DNA of 64,000 bases from positions 47,834,637 through 47,898,636 of the forward strand of contig NC_091928.1 in the NCBI RefSeq assembly GCF_041260155.1. The letters are read 5' to 3'. The notes below the pieces were generated by a model, which had not been told where the DNA came from, ran no database searches, and saw only the letters and a program-made list of their open reading frames with translations. The position numbers and the translations under genes are program-made. Below are positions 37,146-49,176 of the stretch, one piece after another (within the stretch, counting starts at the first letter, position 1; every line of letters starts with the position of its first letter). Origin of the DNA: Ptychodera flava. Taxonomy: Eukaryota; Hemichordata; Enteropneusta; Ptychoderidae.

Positions 37146-37212
37146 GCAGGGCTGTGTGTTACCGGCGTTATGTGGTGGAAGGCCGTATAACGCCGGTAAC
37201 ACACAGCCCATG
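37146..37212. repeat. Nested hairpin in foldback right arm
   Basis: GGCAGGGCTGTGTGTTACCGG at the left is complementary to CCGGTAACACACAGCCC at the right; the left-arm counterpart lies at 35805-35876. Confidence 0.65.
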
Positions 37213-37344
37213 CACAGCTAATGAAGGAATCCAATGCGGTCCATCCCGTCGCACAACGAATCACTCAAACACAAAACCCGTTCTTCAGGGACTCAGACAA
37301 GTGGCAACTGTTGAACTGACTCGTTTGCGTGCCCGTGCCCATAG

Positions 37345-37503
37345 CCCTGCGTACGATGCTGTGTGTTCCCGGCGTTATACGGCCCCAACACACAGCATCG
37401 TACGCAGGCAGGGTAGGGCCGGGCTAGCTGCAGTACAGTACGGCAAACCGTCCGACCCAAATACCCAGGTAAAACCTCGAGGTACTGTACTGCAGCTAGG
37501 GCC
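37345..37503. repeat. Two adjacent nested hairpins in foldback right arm
   Basis: First hairpin 37345-37408 (CCTGCGTACGATGCTGTGTG and complement). Second about 37413-37503 (GGGCTAGCTGCAGTACAGTAC and complement) around a short unique loop. Confidence 0.65.
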
Positions 37504-38606
37504 GGGCTAGCGTGCCTGTATCGCCGATGAAGTCAGTCATGGTTGTCTCGGAGACTCTGGGTCATCAAACTTGGGTGTTGCATGGTGGGATACTTTAACT
37601 TCCGCCGCCGTTAAAATAAAGTTTTGCTCGTCGAAAAATGTTTTACTCTTCCCAAAAATATGTTTACTCTCGCTAGAAAGAGTTTGCTATGCATTATAGG
37701 TAATTGCGCCCTCACATGAAATATTTCTCCTCTCAGAAATAAATTTTGCTCTGAAGAAAAGTAAGTTTGACTTTTTCATCCTTCCTTTTTCGTTCTTTCT
37801 CAGTTCAGTTTTACCAAATTCTTAAACCACACTCATATGTGGAAAATATATCTTGAAAGAATTAGTTTTGTTGTCGTCAGAAAATAATTTCTCGCCATTG
37901 AGAAAAAAGTTTTATTCTCTGTATTTCAATTTGCTGCTCTGAGAAAATCTTTTTTCCATAAAGAAATTAATTTTACTCTTGGAAAAACAAAACTTTTCTT
38001 TAAGAATTTAAGTTTTCTGCTCTAAAGACATAAGGTTATGTCATTTAAGTAACTCAGTTCGCGCTCAGCAAAAATCTTAAACTCTTGCTGTGAACAATTT
38101 TTACTTCTTTTCGAATAAAAAACGCTTTTGAGAAACAAATATTTTGTTCAAAGTTAAAGTTATTTTTAAAAGTTAAAGTGTTTTTTGTTAAAAGTTTTTA
38201 AAAACAGTTTACCCTAAAAATAAAGTTTCCCCGTTCAGAAATAAAAGTTTGCTGTGAGAAATAAAATTTCTTACAAATATTAAATATATTGTCAAGAAAT
38301 ATGAGTTATGTTCAAAAGTAATAAATTTCCATGACGTGTAGGAGTTTGTCATCTTGAAAAATTTTTACTTTTGTTTTACAAAATAAAAATACTTTTGAGA
38401 AACATATTTTGTTTATGGTTAAAACTAAAACTACTTTCGAGAAGTTAAAGTTAAGATAATGTTAAGATAAAGTTGCCCATACAAAATTAAAAGTTTGCGT
38501 TGGAGAAACAAAATCTCTTACAAATATTAAAGATATTGTCAAGAAAAATTAGAGTTTATATTCAAAAGTATAGAGGTCCGTGGCGTGTAGGGGCCACGGT
38601 AGGAAC

Positions 38607-40845
38607 GAATTGCCGCGCAGACAAGGATATATACAACTCATTTGTTTTCAAGCATCAAAGGAAACCAAACACAGGGGTTTTTGCGGTTTTCCGATATCCG
38701 CTTTAGTACCATTGTTCGGTGCGTCGATAAAGCGTGACAGTAAAATATTCTTCGCTCTTCCTTATCTCATCTGACTTGAGCTGCTGCTTTTTTGCTGTGT
38801 CGGCAAACTCTGTTCTTGGACGCGTTAGGTGACGATATATGACTCAGAAAACGAACCTGGGTCAAACAGCTAAACATTTTTAAACAGCGACAATAGACGG
38901 AGAACAAATGACTATGCGTTTCGCCACACCAGATGAAGATTTCACACCATAATGTCGTGAACGCAATAGTAGACTTTCTTTGATTCCAACTAAAGTATAT
39001 GAAACTATGATTGTCGTAAGCATTTATAATCCATTGTTCATAAGCATTATTACGGATGATATATTCACAATTATATTCATAATCGCGTGATTCATATACT
39101 AATTACATTTTAAGGACTTTGGTTCATGCCGGGACGCCGACGCTAAGACTCGAAATTACGAGTGTCATTTCCTGCGCATGACACAAACTACTAGCATTGA
39201 TTTTGGTGTCTGTCAGCTTTACAAAAATTAAAATTGTAAAAATTGTCAGCCCCAATTGTTGCTCGAAAGCGATTTTTCCTTCCTCTTCACTGCCCCATCA
39301 CTTGTTTACGTATGTCCAGAAGATAACCAGACTATTCAATTGGGAAAATTCCAATGAACTGGGGTTTTACGCGCGAGAAATCGTGTTTGAGACATCGAAT
39401 ACCTTGTACAGAGGATATACAGAGTATGGACGCTGTTCAATTTCTCAAAATTTCATGAACTTTGGCACAGTGAGAAGTAGGGAAACTTGCCCGGGAATAG
39501 AGGGTCAGATTTTTGGCATCTTGATGTCCCAAAGTACAGTTTTCGACCATCGTAAACGGCGTCTGAGGATCCTCATAAAACCGGTGAAGAAATAAACAGC
39601 TGGCCAAAATGTAATCAGTGTCCCTGGTCTACACGATGGTTGACCTTTAAATTAAAAAAAGCGTATGTTGCTGCTGCCCGAGGCCGGTTTAATGTTCCGT
39701 TGAAAGGCTTTAAAGTGCCCCCATGAATCAATAATAAGTGACACTATCGGCGACCTGTCTCATTTGCATAGAATAGTTCCATTTCTGTGACGTCACTCTG
39801 ACGCCTTTAATTAACCGTTGACTTTTGGAAATTGTTGTGATATTTATTCTCTGCGATACGAGCCAGGACTGTAAAAGCAGTTAGACAAAAGCCCTTACGT
39901 ACACTCATAGGAATGGTGACCGATGGACCCTATTACAGACCTGTATCTTCAGCTATTTCAACAAAGTGAAGAGGTTTTACGGTATCAAATAGATAAAACC
40001 TCAATGAGAGGTCAAAACAGAGCAATTGATCAAATTTGACAGCTTATTTCTGGACGGGGCCGACTTCATCTATCGACAAAGTACAATGGCACGTTGACAA
40101 TACCACAATACGCCTCGACAATGTATTTGCTATGTATGTATGTATGTATGTATGTATGTATGTATGTATGTATGTATGTATGTATGTATGTATGTATGTA
40201 TGTATGTATGTGATGTGAGTGACTTCTCATTTGTTTCATGAAATTGTACAAGAATTTCGGGCAATCATGCCATTACCGTCGAACAGGTGACAAAATGTGT
40301 AAAACTTCATCTTTAACAGTAGTCCGGCTATTAAGGCCCATTGTTAATTGGTAGATTGTGTCAAGGAGCAAAGTACAATCCCCTAAGTGGCGAACGTTCA
40401 AAATGCTATGAGAGGGACAGTCACAATTTCAATCCGATCATTTTCAATCAGACACCCCATGCAAGATATGTGATATTAGGAAAAAATGACGTGTTTTTTT
40501 TCTATTTTTGTGCACTTTAGAAACTTCCGAAAATCGATCTTGTAAATATGAGAAGAAGGTTATTTGTAAGCGATTCAACTGTCCAACGGTCCTGGCAAGG
40601 GTTTGTAGCGGCGCTGAAGGAAGAATAATTTTGCGACTCATCGTTCCAGCGCCTCAGAGAGTGGAATGGGTAGGGGAAACTCACCGGCATTTAGCTTTAT
40701 TCTAAGAAACAAAAGGCATTTGGGCTTCGGATCTCTGTTTAATCCGAAAAGTTGTTTCGATAGTACGAACTGATTCCTATAAGGGGGGGGGGGGGCCTGA
40801 GATCTTGCGAGAAAATGAGCGATAATAGGATAAAAATGCATACTA

Positions 40846-40877
<32 letters not shown>

Positions 40878-40927
40878 ATAAACAATAAATAAAATGAAAG
40901 TAAAGACCGTGTGCAGGATCTGCAGTC
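38607..40927. other. No gene recognised
   Basis: Between the foldback element and the Polinton. Only short unrelated open frames, a TATG microsatellite, a G run (about 40783-40794) and an AT-rich tract (about 40845-40880). Confidence 0.5.
40127..40211. repeat. (TATG)n microsatellite
   Basis: About 21 uninterrupted TATG units. Confidence 0.95.
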
Positions 40928-40933
40928 CTAGTC
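40928..40933. repeat. Polinton target-site duplication, left
   Basis: CTAGTC, identical to the copy at 57855-57860 immediately outside the right terminal repeat. Confidence 0.92.
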
Positions 40934-41297
40934 AGTAGTAGAGTAAACGTGGACAACTGGGATGAAGTAAGAATTTTACACCCCATTTTATTCATTTATC
41001 TACATGAAGTGAAGGAAAAATTTAACCATCCATGTAACTAAAGTATGACCCTGACCTATATACGAACTCACGCATGCGCAACAATTTTGGCGCAGCAGTG
41101 CATTGTCCTGAACTAAGTGGGGAAATTCCCTGCTGAGCATGTTTATACACGTTCCGAAGGTGTACGGGAAATTCCGTGTGAGTCATCACCATCAAACTAG
41201 CCTATATAAAGGAGCTTTTTTTACCTCTGTTGTCAGTCCGGCCGGCCGGTCGCGGAGTCTAGCTGATGTTGAACACGAAGTTCCTATCGGTGCGAAC
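40934..41297 (+). repeat. Polinton left terminal inverted repeat
   Basis: 364 bp matching the right repeat (57476-57854) in reverse complement, with small indels. One of these is an 11-bp CGTTCCGAAGG present only here (41150-41160). It contains an inward-facing TATATAAA (41203-41210) and a GGCCGGCCGG block. It ends at TATCGGTGCGAAC. Confidence 0.92.
41203..41210 (+). promoter_or_regulatory. Inward-facing TATA box in Polinton left TIR
   Basis: CCTATATAAAGGAGC, duplicated as its complement in the right TIR (57581-57588). Both point into the element, so each TIR may act as a promoter. Confidence 0.55.
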
Positions 41298-41308
41298 TAA
41301 CTTTCATA

Positions 41309-41751
41309 TCCATTCAATCCATAATATCGTAGATATCGCTCCAGCGGCGGACTAAATCCTTCTTGTTTTTGAATTTCTAGCGCCTGATGAAATATGTCCT
41401 GAATAAGTTCTGACCCGGAGCCTCCTCGTTCCGAAGGGTTGCACCTTTTTCTTGTATTTGTGTAAGCAGCTGTTTATATTGAACATAATAATGTTTATAC
41501 TTCTCTCTCTTTTTGATACTCCCGTTTTCCTTGTATTACATCAATAACGACGACCAGGTATAGGAGTTAAGGCTAACAGTACGAACTGTTGGAATTGCTG
41601 CTATTACAGCAGAGCTTACAAGAATTCCCTTAGTAATATTAAGAGCCATATCAATTCGACCCATTAATTTATAACTTCGTCGATATGCAGCACTTGTTCT
41701 TTCTATGTAATCAGCCAATTGTTCAACGCTTTCAACAACTGAGATGTGCAT
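41309..41751 (-). pseudogene. Small Polinton protein, membrane segment plus coiled coil, frameshifted
   Basis: Starts at 41751 (MHISVVESVEQLADYIER), with a hydrophobic stretch (ITKGILVSSAVIAAIPTV) then a charged, glutamine-rich helix (YKQLLTQIQEKG) and a C-terminal part ending at 41309. The reading frame changes at least twice between 41590 and 41430, and one CGTTCCGAAGG motif lies inside (41427-41437). Function not recognised. It is transcribed toward the left TIR. Confidence 0.55.
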
Positions 41752-41807
41752 TTTTTACTGTATATGTAAGGGGGGATAAAAAATAATTGTAATATAGAAA
41801 TACAATA

Positions 41808-43000
41808 TGGCAGAAGGAGGAGAAGATATACCACTCCAGGATTTCGATGATTCAAATTTGAATGATGATGATGACGCTACTGCTGAAACATTCTTTATAG
41901 ACGATGATAATGCCTTGCAGAAGTCGATCCTTACCGGGTTAGCCCAAAGGTTGATCGTTGACTGAACTTAGAGCAGATGAAAAATTAAGAATGGTTAATA
42001 AATTCTTAGATGAGAATAAAATTACTGATCCGGATGCACTAAATGTATTGGCTATGGAATCTGAGGTTAGGGATGGAAAGCTGTATTATAAAAACCTCAA
42101 GCTGTCTAAAGATAGAGGAGGTGGATTTTATAAGCTGTCCACATTAATGAGTATAAAAGGAGGACATGAATTTATTAGAAAAGTATTAGCTTAGCAGCCC
42201 GAAAATGTGAGTCGTGAATTGCATTCTGAAGATGTGAAAAACGATAAAATACCGGCTGAGAAGATGTCACCAAAAGACATGGGTATATACAAAGATAAAC
42301 TGACAGAGTTACGGCAAGATGCTTCTGGTAATGCACACAAAATACAAGCTTTTGAAAATAAAATCGAACAATGGAACAATCTAAACCCAGAATATAGAGC
42401 TTTTGTTGATGAATTAAAGATAGCAAATATGCGTCTTGATGAGCTTTACAGTGAAAGAGAAAATCTGTTAGAGCAGACAGAACTTACACCCGAACTCAGA
42501 ACAAGACTAGCTAAAATTGATGATCGAATTGAAGTACAACTTGATATGATCAGTGGGGCACATGAAAGACTGGCGTCGACTAGGTCTCTTCGTGATGTAA
42601 TTTCTGATCCAGATTATCACTGAGACTGAAGCTGACAGAGTTATTTAAACGAAATGGTATAACAATCGCTGCAATACTGACTGCCCTTGGAATGACAATA
42701 TCAACAATTGCCCTGGCTGTGACTAGAGGAGGAGGAGGAGCGGGAGCAGGAACTGGAGCAAACACAGGTGGTTCAGGTCCGCCCAAAGTATATACAAAAG
42801 CGAAAGAAATTGTAAAGCAATTTGGCGAATGGTTAAAAACCTTGGCCGCAAAAAGTGCTGCTGCAATACCCGGTCTAATCGGTTCCCTCGTCAGTTTTCT
42901 ATTAAAAACAGCAGGATCGGTGGTCGGATTTGTTGGAGAACAGCTATGGATATTTTTAACTGGTTTAACATTAGTCATTATAAATAAAATTATGTATTAA
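41808..43000 (+). pseudogene. Polinton coiled-coil/membrane protein, interrupted
   Basis: Begins at 41808 with an acidic N terminus (MAEGGEDIPLQDFDD). It shifts frame near 41962, runs to a single in-frame TAG at 42192-42194, continues in the same frame through a coiled-coil region (to 42621), then shifts into a segment with two or three hydrophobic helices (GITIAAILTALGMTISTIAL; GLIGSLVSFLLKTAG) ending at 43000. The continuity of frame across the TAG and the adjoining hydrophobic part suggest one ancestral gene rather than three. Membrane proteins of this build recur in Polintons; role unknown. Confidence 0.55.
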
Positions 43001-43026
43001 TATATGACACTCCCTACGGCATCAAC

Positions 43027-43374
43027 ATGTTTGGTGAAAAGAATATTGCAAAGTTTCTTTCTAAAAATAAAGACCTGTTGGTTTCTCTGTCGAATTGGAA
43101 TGGTGCAAACTCCGACGAGTAAATCGACATATCCTTCGAGCAAATCCAGGTGTCCGACTCAAAGATGATAATCTATATCATAACATTTAGCTTTCGTGAA
43201 GGAATGTCAGAAGACTAACTTCTTTAAGCGACTAGAATTCATAGCTGTATTCCAGGATACTGAGGATGACCAAGAGGCTCATCATCTCCAAGAATATTGG
43301 GTTCTTCGATTGATTCGCGACACAGGCAATCGATTTATCTTTCAGGCAGACGGAAATATTTACGTAAAGATGTG
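43027..43374 (+). pseudogene. Small unknown Polinton gene, decayed
   Basis: An ATG at 43027 opens MFGEKNIAKFLSKNKDLLVS and meets a stop after about 35 codons. Further frame fragments follow (FRLGMS-type, then RLIRDTGNRFIFQADG) ending at 43374. Spacing between the membrane gene and the capsid-type gene suggests a real gene now broken. No family recognised. Confidence 0.35.
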
Positions 43375-43464
43375 ATTTTTTCTTCTAAGTCATTATATAC
43401 ACGAAGTGAAATGTAAGATGTGATTTATTTTCTTTTTTTCTTCTACTATATACATTACACGAAA

Positions 43465-44716
43465 ATGGGGTACGATAGAACATTATCACCGACTTTCACC
43501 AACCGAATACCGAATGGAACGAAGTCAGAAAGAACTCATCACGTGATTGCTCATAATCCAAGTGAGGCAGATCCAGGCCAGACACTTATCATACGATGTC
43601 CGAAGTTAGAAAGCGGAGTACTCTTAGTTCCAGATACTTCGACCTGGTTTTTGATCTCGAAGTAATGGGAGATGAATATAACCGAGTAGTACAAAATGTT
43701 GCAAAAAAATTTGGTGGAGCGTATGAAACTCACATTTGAGGGTCAGACACTTTTCGATTTGAATAAATATAACCTTATTGAATGTTATCGCGATCTCTTC
43801 AAACATAAAAAGGAGAGAACGAACATGACACTGTACGGAATTCAGAACGAAAATCTAAGAAAATTAAGAAGCGGTTCGACCGATGGAGATGCAAACGTCG
43901 TGGGCGATAAGTTACTTTTCGACACATATAAAACAAAATATGCTATTCGTCTCACTCATCCCCTAATAACAGTCATGGAGTTGCATATCCAAAAGCGTTA
44001 GGGAGTCATATTGAATGGGAAATTACGTTGGCCCACCCGCCCCCCAATTACTTGTCAGTAATCAGGTTGTTACAACCAATTATAAATTAAAAAACATTCA
44101 AATGGAATACGAGACAATTTCTGACCTCGATCTCGCGAGTCAACTGCTGGTTATTACAACGGTGGAAAAAGTTACCTTTACGAGCATATACATTATTTTA
44201 GAACAATCCCATTCAAAGAATCGGACACGGTTATCAATGAAAATATAAATGTACCACGACGTAGCATTAGAGGTATCGCTATACTCTTCACTAAAAATCA
44301 GAATCAGTCAGAACTGAACAGTGAACTTTCTTTAACCCCTCCATTGAATCTGTGTCTGTAATGATTGAAGGCATTGCAAATAAAGTGTACGCTCAGAAGA
44401 TGATACCAAGACAATTTTGGCGAGAGGTGCGACGGTATTTTGCTGAAGATAAAGATTGGTGTGAAATTGATATAGATGAGGTCGATTATTTGAAGAATAA
44501 TTCTGTCTGTTTATCGATCTGCGTAGCTTTTAAAGATATTGAGTTTCATGGAAATGGTTTAAAGTAATGAACACAAAGGACGGAATTCAACTTGAGATCC
44601 TGAAGAAAGATACTCGTGGGGTGGCGATGACGCTCACAATGATAATATATTTGCCCACATTTATGTTATCAGTGATGCCCTGGTCTCTATTGAAAATAGT
44701 AGATTAAGTCTTTACA
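43465..44716 (+). pseudogene. Polinton major-capsid-type protein (probable double jelly roll), frameshifted
   Basis: Opens at 43465 (MGYDRTLSPTFTNRIPNG). The body has features of the capsid-type family: LIIRCPKLESGVLLVP in the first strand region, the central block GIQNENLRKLRSGS, a TKYAIRLTHPLIT strand, and a C-terminal half with SVMIEGIANKVYAQ and an ISDALVSIENSRLS tail. Length about 415 codons, in the usual range. The frame breaks near 43665, 44000, 44245, 44340 and 44570, so it cannot make capsid as it stands. Assignment as major capsid is from general family resemblance. Confidence 0.65.
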
Positions 44717-44742
44717 ATATTAACCATGACCCGTCGTCCGTC

Positions 44743-47700
44743 CTATCGCCATGTTTCTGCCAGCCATTCGCCCGTGTCTGGATTATATAACTGCACACGT
44801 TTGATATCATTTGGCGCCATCATGATTTTACTACGCTTTTCACTACGGATTTCTCCAGCCTTTTTCCGTACAAACTGTACAAACTGTGCCGGCTCCGGCT
44901 TCTTCCCAGTTTCAAATAGATCTTTATAATCTTCAAAGTTCAAATGTTTTCTAACACAAACATCTTTCACCCCTTTATTTTTTTTCGTCTCCGAAGTTGG
45001 AGTTCGAAAAGCATACACTTTCGAGCGTATGCCGACAAAATCAAGAATAGGTTCACCATTCAACTCATCTTTAAATTTACCTATCACTTTTTATTAATCT
45101 TCGGAAAGTTGGGGCCCCATGGCCCCACTCATCCCACTAGTATCATATATAGACTTCTCACCATTCTTTTCCACATCTTCTCGGACTATATCATTGAAAG
45201 TTACGTCCGGGTCCGGGATCGGTACACTGTAAACAAAACTGTCAGTATCCATGTAGGCTAATCGTATTCCAGGGAACTGGCCCGAAAGTAATTGTAATGC
45301 GTCTCATACATAAGCAGCTTAGAAAGTTCCAGTACTGCGGCGCCGATGAAAACTGGTTTTACATATCTATGCTCATCCGTTTTCAGTTCCAGTAGGGCAC
45401 TGTCGCAGGAATCGCCATCCTCTTCGGAAGTTATGAAAGTTATATGTTTCATCTTTGGATTATACTTCTGAATCTTTTTACGTCCACTATCCGTGCCCTA
45501 TCGGAACGGTTCCAGTCCGAAACAAATTTAAAGTCTCTGTACTTTCGAACATCTTCTATTGTCTTACCGAACATTGCATTATTCATCAGCTTATAGAAAT
45601 TCTTTTCAAAATCTGTCCTCCCCTTTGCCCTCATTTTAGTGTTAAAGTCTATATATTTCGCGAGACATGGAGCTTCATCGAAAGCAAGCACCCGATAAAT
45701 CTTTTTCAATCTCATTCCCATCCGAAGATAGAATTCCAGCAACTTGTAGTGTAAGACATAGGACTCTCTATCCATCACACTTGTAATCAGTCGACCGCCC
45801 TGCCTCGGAAATTCATAGTGATGCGGTGCTAATGGCAAATCGCTGTGTTCTTCATGTAATTCGGCTGGGTATTCTAAGTCTACTTCTAGAAAACTTGGTG
45901 GAAAGGTGGCGCCAGGTCCCCACGCTCCGCCAGCTCCACCGTCTCGGGCCCCGCCGGCGGCCCATTCCTCCCACTCTTCCATCGTCATCCAATGAAGTCC
46001 GCCCGTAGGCATTGGCCTGACTCATTGCCCAGCCGTAGAGATTGTTTGCATCGAGATATTTTATTTCGGTCACTGGCTTCTCTGGATCGTAATTCCCGTA
46101 AGCAGGATGATTTGTCTGTAAATAATGAATATTACACTGGCTGATACCTCCTCGAATCCCCCTTGTACGAAATTCATCTGCTCAGCATCTTGAATGAGCC
46201 CAAATTTATTACCCGTGTAAAGTAACATAGCATCCCATGTCAAGCCGGGCGCTGACATATAGTGGGCTGGATCTAACTTATATGCTTCTAAACATGTGTC
46301 ACGAAAATTTTCAAATATATTTGCAAGAAGTAGAACGTCAGTCTCACAATAGAATTCCATATAATCACGAATCGTCTTACATCCAACTTCGTCCCATACT
46401 CTTAATGCATGTTCGTAATCAGACTCTGAAATCCCCTCTTCCGTCAATTCGCTATAAAATTCCCCCCTCTCCGGGAGCTCACCCTCTCCCAGTCTGTCAA
46501 CCGAGTCTAAATATTCGTAGGGGAAGAAACCTTTCGCCCTTTGAATGTCCGGGTACGAAAGTGGCGCCGCCGTCCACCCGTGGGTCTCCGGCACAGTTTT
46601 TGCCAACTTCGCCAATGACCCCATCATCAACTGAGCACTGTCCATAAACTTTATAGAAAAAAACGTCTCTTTATCTCCCTCTTCCCTCCGCAACAACAAT
46701 TGAGCCACTAAAAATAAATGTTTTCGAGAGACCCATAATTCCACCATTGCTCGTCTTAGCTATTAAATTTGGCTCTTGGTCCGGACCATCATCTATTTCA
46801 TGTAACTTTTTCAAAATAAAAGAACCATCGTATCCCTTGAGGTTGTGAAAGTAGATAGGAATGGTTCTCGACGGGCGACATCCTCGCAATAGAAAGTCGC
46901 CTCCTCCTTCACTACTCGGTATCCTGCCGGCTCTCCACATGCAATACAGACTGGATCACATCCGTCGCGCCGGTAATTAGAAGGATCCCTCATCGGTATT
47001 ATTTTCCAATAATACGATTTCGAATAATACTCGGCCCGTTCTTTCATATCCTTTAGAAAGTCTGTAACACAGGAGAGACCTGTGAATGTTCTTTTACCAT
47101 AAACAGTGGGTCGGCCCGGGCCTCGTTCCGAAGAGGAACTTCCCCACCCCCGTTCCACCATAACATACGAAAGACAAATTGGAATGTGTCGGCCGGTCCC
47201 CTTCTCAATAATTGCCTCAGTATCTGCATAGACGACGTAGGGGAGCAGGGAACCTTCTTCCGATGTCCTTCGAATTGACACACTTCCTTAGGAAAAACTG
47301 GCTGGGCGTCGTCTGTTCCACAGTATACCTGATGTTTTTCTAATTCTTCTGTTGACTTAAAACCTCTTTTACAAACCATACAAATACACTTCCGTCTGCG
47401 CTCATTCTTTCGATTAGTACGAGAATTACGAAGGCGATTTCCGCAGTAATTGGTACGAAGTGAGAACGGCCGCCGTCTTCGCCAACTATCAGTAAGATAT
47501 TTGCTATTTGATTCCTATCACCTTCGGAACGGGCTCCGCCTTCCGTTCCGTCAGGGGCTCCGCTAGCTATATAACACAGTTATGTCGGACGGGGGAGCGG
47601 GATCATTTTCGTAGATCTGAAATACTTGAAGTTTGACCCTGGATTTTGCTGCTCGAAGCGCCTGAATACAGTCAGATCGGCGGGCGTGGGCGTGGGTATT

Positions 47701-48291
47701 CCCTCCCAACAGTAGTCAGCCATAAATGGGGCGTACGTATTCCATTTTCTCCTTACCTGACCACATTTCTTTCACGAAACTCGGGGTCGGCCAACTTTAA
47801 ACTTGCTACGATGGCGTATTGAAAACAGTTCTCGCTGCCCGAAGGTAGCACCAGATCGCTAACACAATGCTTATTTTTTAACCATCTGGGAAGTTGGACT
47901 GCGCCAGCCCCAGCCCCGAGTAAAACTTCTACTAGAATTACTTCAAAATTAAGTATCTCCTCGAGAACGAGACCAGAACCCTCAACATTTTCAATTGTAT
48001 CAAGCATACGATCGTAGCGATCTATTAATTGTTGCCCCACATCCATCCCGATCCTCTTACATCTTTTGTGTATGTATCTTTTAATTTAACATACAATGTA
48101 CGATGTTGTGTATTACCAGTTTTCGGATCCGATAATTTGACTTCCATTTCGGTATAAACAGAGTACATCTTTCCCCCTTTGACCATACCTTCAATATCCA
48201 CCAGCTCCCCGATATCCTTGACTCGCTTGACTTCAGGAAATTCTTTTCGTAAAACTGCTCCCTTGAATGCTGTATGTAATCGACGGGCCAT
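44743..48291 (-). pseudogene. Protein-primed family B DNA polymerase of Polinton type, multiply broken
   Basis: The replicative polymerase of the element, about 1180 codons. Motifs in order along the minus strand: N-terminal region (48291-47760); Cys/His zinc finger around CKRGFKSTEELEKHQ (about 47370); Exo I VVYADTEAI; Exo II FHNLKGYDGSF; Exo III YCETDVLLLANI; motif A YLDANNLYGWAM (about 46050); motif B KLMNNAMFGKT (about 45580); motif C YMDTDSFVY (about 45235); thumb GKFKDELNGEP (about 45075). All catalytic signatures are present, but the frame changes about nine times, and two consecutive stops (TAATAA, about 45095) lie between motif C and the thumb. A glycine/tryptophan-rich insertion (45900-45990) separates motif A from the next conserved block. 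Confidence 0.9.
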
Positions 48292-48347
48292 AATAATCTT
48301 TATGATATATACTATCCTAAAAATTTTTAAAATGAAAAATAATTATT

Positions 48348-49108
48348 CTATGATAGGTCATCAAAATCCACTATAATATTTTTGTCAGCATTTATTTGTT
48401 TATATATCTCACCTAATCTTTCTAAGTCGACTAGTTCTTCCGCATCTTGAATTTCTGGTTTATTAGGCGCAGCACAAAATATTAATCTCTCAACAGTGAA
48501 AGAAAGAGCACGCTTACTTAAGCGCGGTTTAAATGCTAAGAATTCTATCTTACTACCTTTCCTGATATTACGAGGTACAATAGCAGGATTTTCTCGGACT
48601 GGCAATGGGCTCACTGTTTTAAAACCGCAGTCAATTTCTTGAACCATATCAATACATGTAGCGAAATCGTGAGCCCCTCTCCCTCTCCCTCTTTTAAACT
48701 GAAATTTAAAATACGCCACTGGCTGAGGCCCCTCGCTCCCTCGCTTCTGATACACTTTAGATGGATTGTAAAATCCGCAGGAATTATTCTTGGAGTGAGC
48801 GGCCAGGCTTGCAGCATAACTTTTAGCAGTGCTTGCATCGAAACTTTCACCTAGGGTACGGAATATTATTAAATCAGTAACTTTTGAAGACTCGGTTGCC
48901 AACGGACACACATTTCATCGCATGTAGCAGGATCGTTGGATCCATATTTAGGTCCGATGTTGAAAACCACTTCTAGCTCACTGTCTACATATATAATAGG
49001 ATCTACCAATGATTCACCAAATATGAGTTTCCCTTCGTCACTGATTTGAATATTCTCTTCTCCGGTTTCAAGTATTTTTATTGCAGTTGAAATAGAAAGG
49101 ATTGTCAT
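48348..49108 (-). pseudogene. Unknown Polinton protein, one frameshift
   Basis: Two overlapping frames, 48869-49108 (MTILSISTAIKILETGEE) and 48348-48911, join around 48905 into about 250 codons. The second half has an Arg/Gly run (FKRGRGRG, 48660-48700), a segment FGFKTV/SPLPVRENP and an acidic C terminus (NIIVDFDDLS). Located directly upstream of the polymerase on the same strand and divergent from the kinase-exonuclease gene. No family recognised. Confidence 0.5.
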
Positions 49109-49176
49109 TGTCTTATCGTATATATCTTAATAAAAAATAATTTAAAAAAATTTTTTCTATGATATAGTATCCTAAA

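Larger units (their letters stand above)
34205..38601. mobile_element. Giant foldback element, 4.4 kb, arms of about 1.8-1.9 kb
   Basis: Ends TACGGTGGCCCCTACACGCC on the left and its near-exact complement (GTAGGGGCCACGGTA) on the right, flanked by the 5-bp direct repeat GGAAC (34200-34204 and 38602-38606). A bare TA duplication is the alternative. The left arm (to about 36100) and right arm (from about 36870) are inverted copies over nearly their whole length, leaving a unique centre of roughly 770 bp. Matching landmarks are the A/T-rich outer blocks, a TTCCGCCGCC block, a GACTGACTTCATCGGCGATA block and a GTCCGGGTTATGTCCATA block. No transposase reading frame was found in arms or centre, so it is non-autonomous. 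The superfamily is not identified. Confidence 0.82.

Noticed and set aside
37120..37150. CTGATGAAGGAATAG as a second hammerhead core
   Set aside because: No stem II or GAAA follows in the right place.
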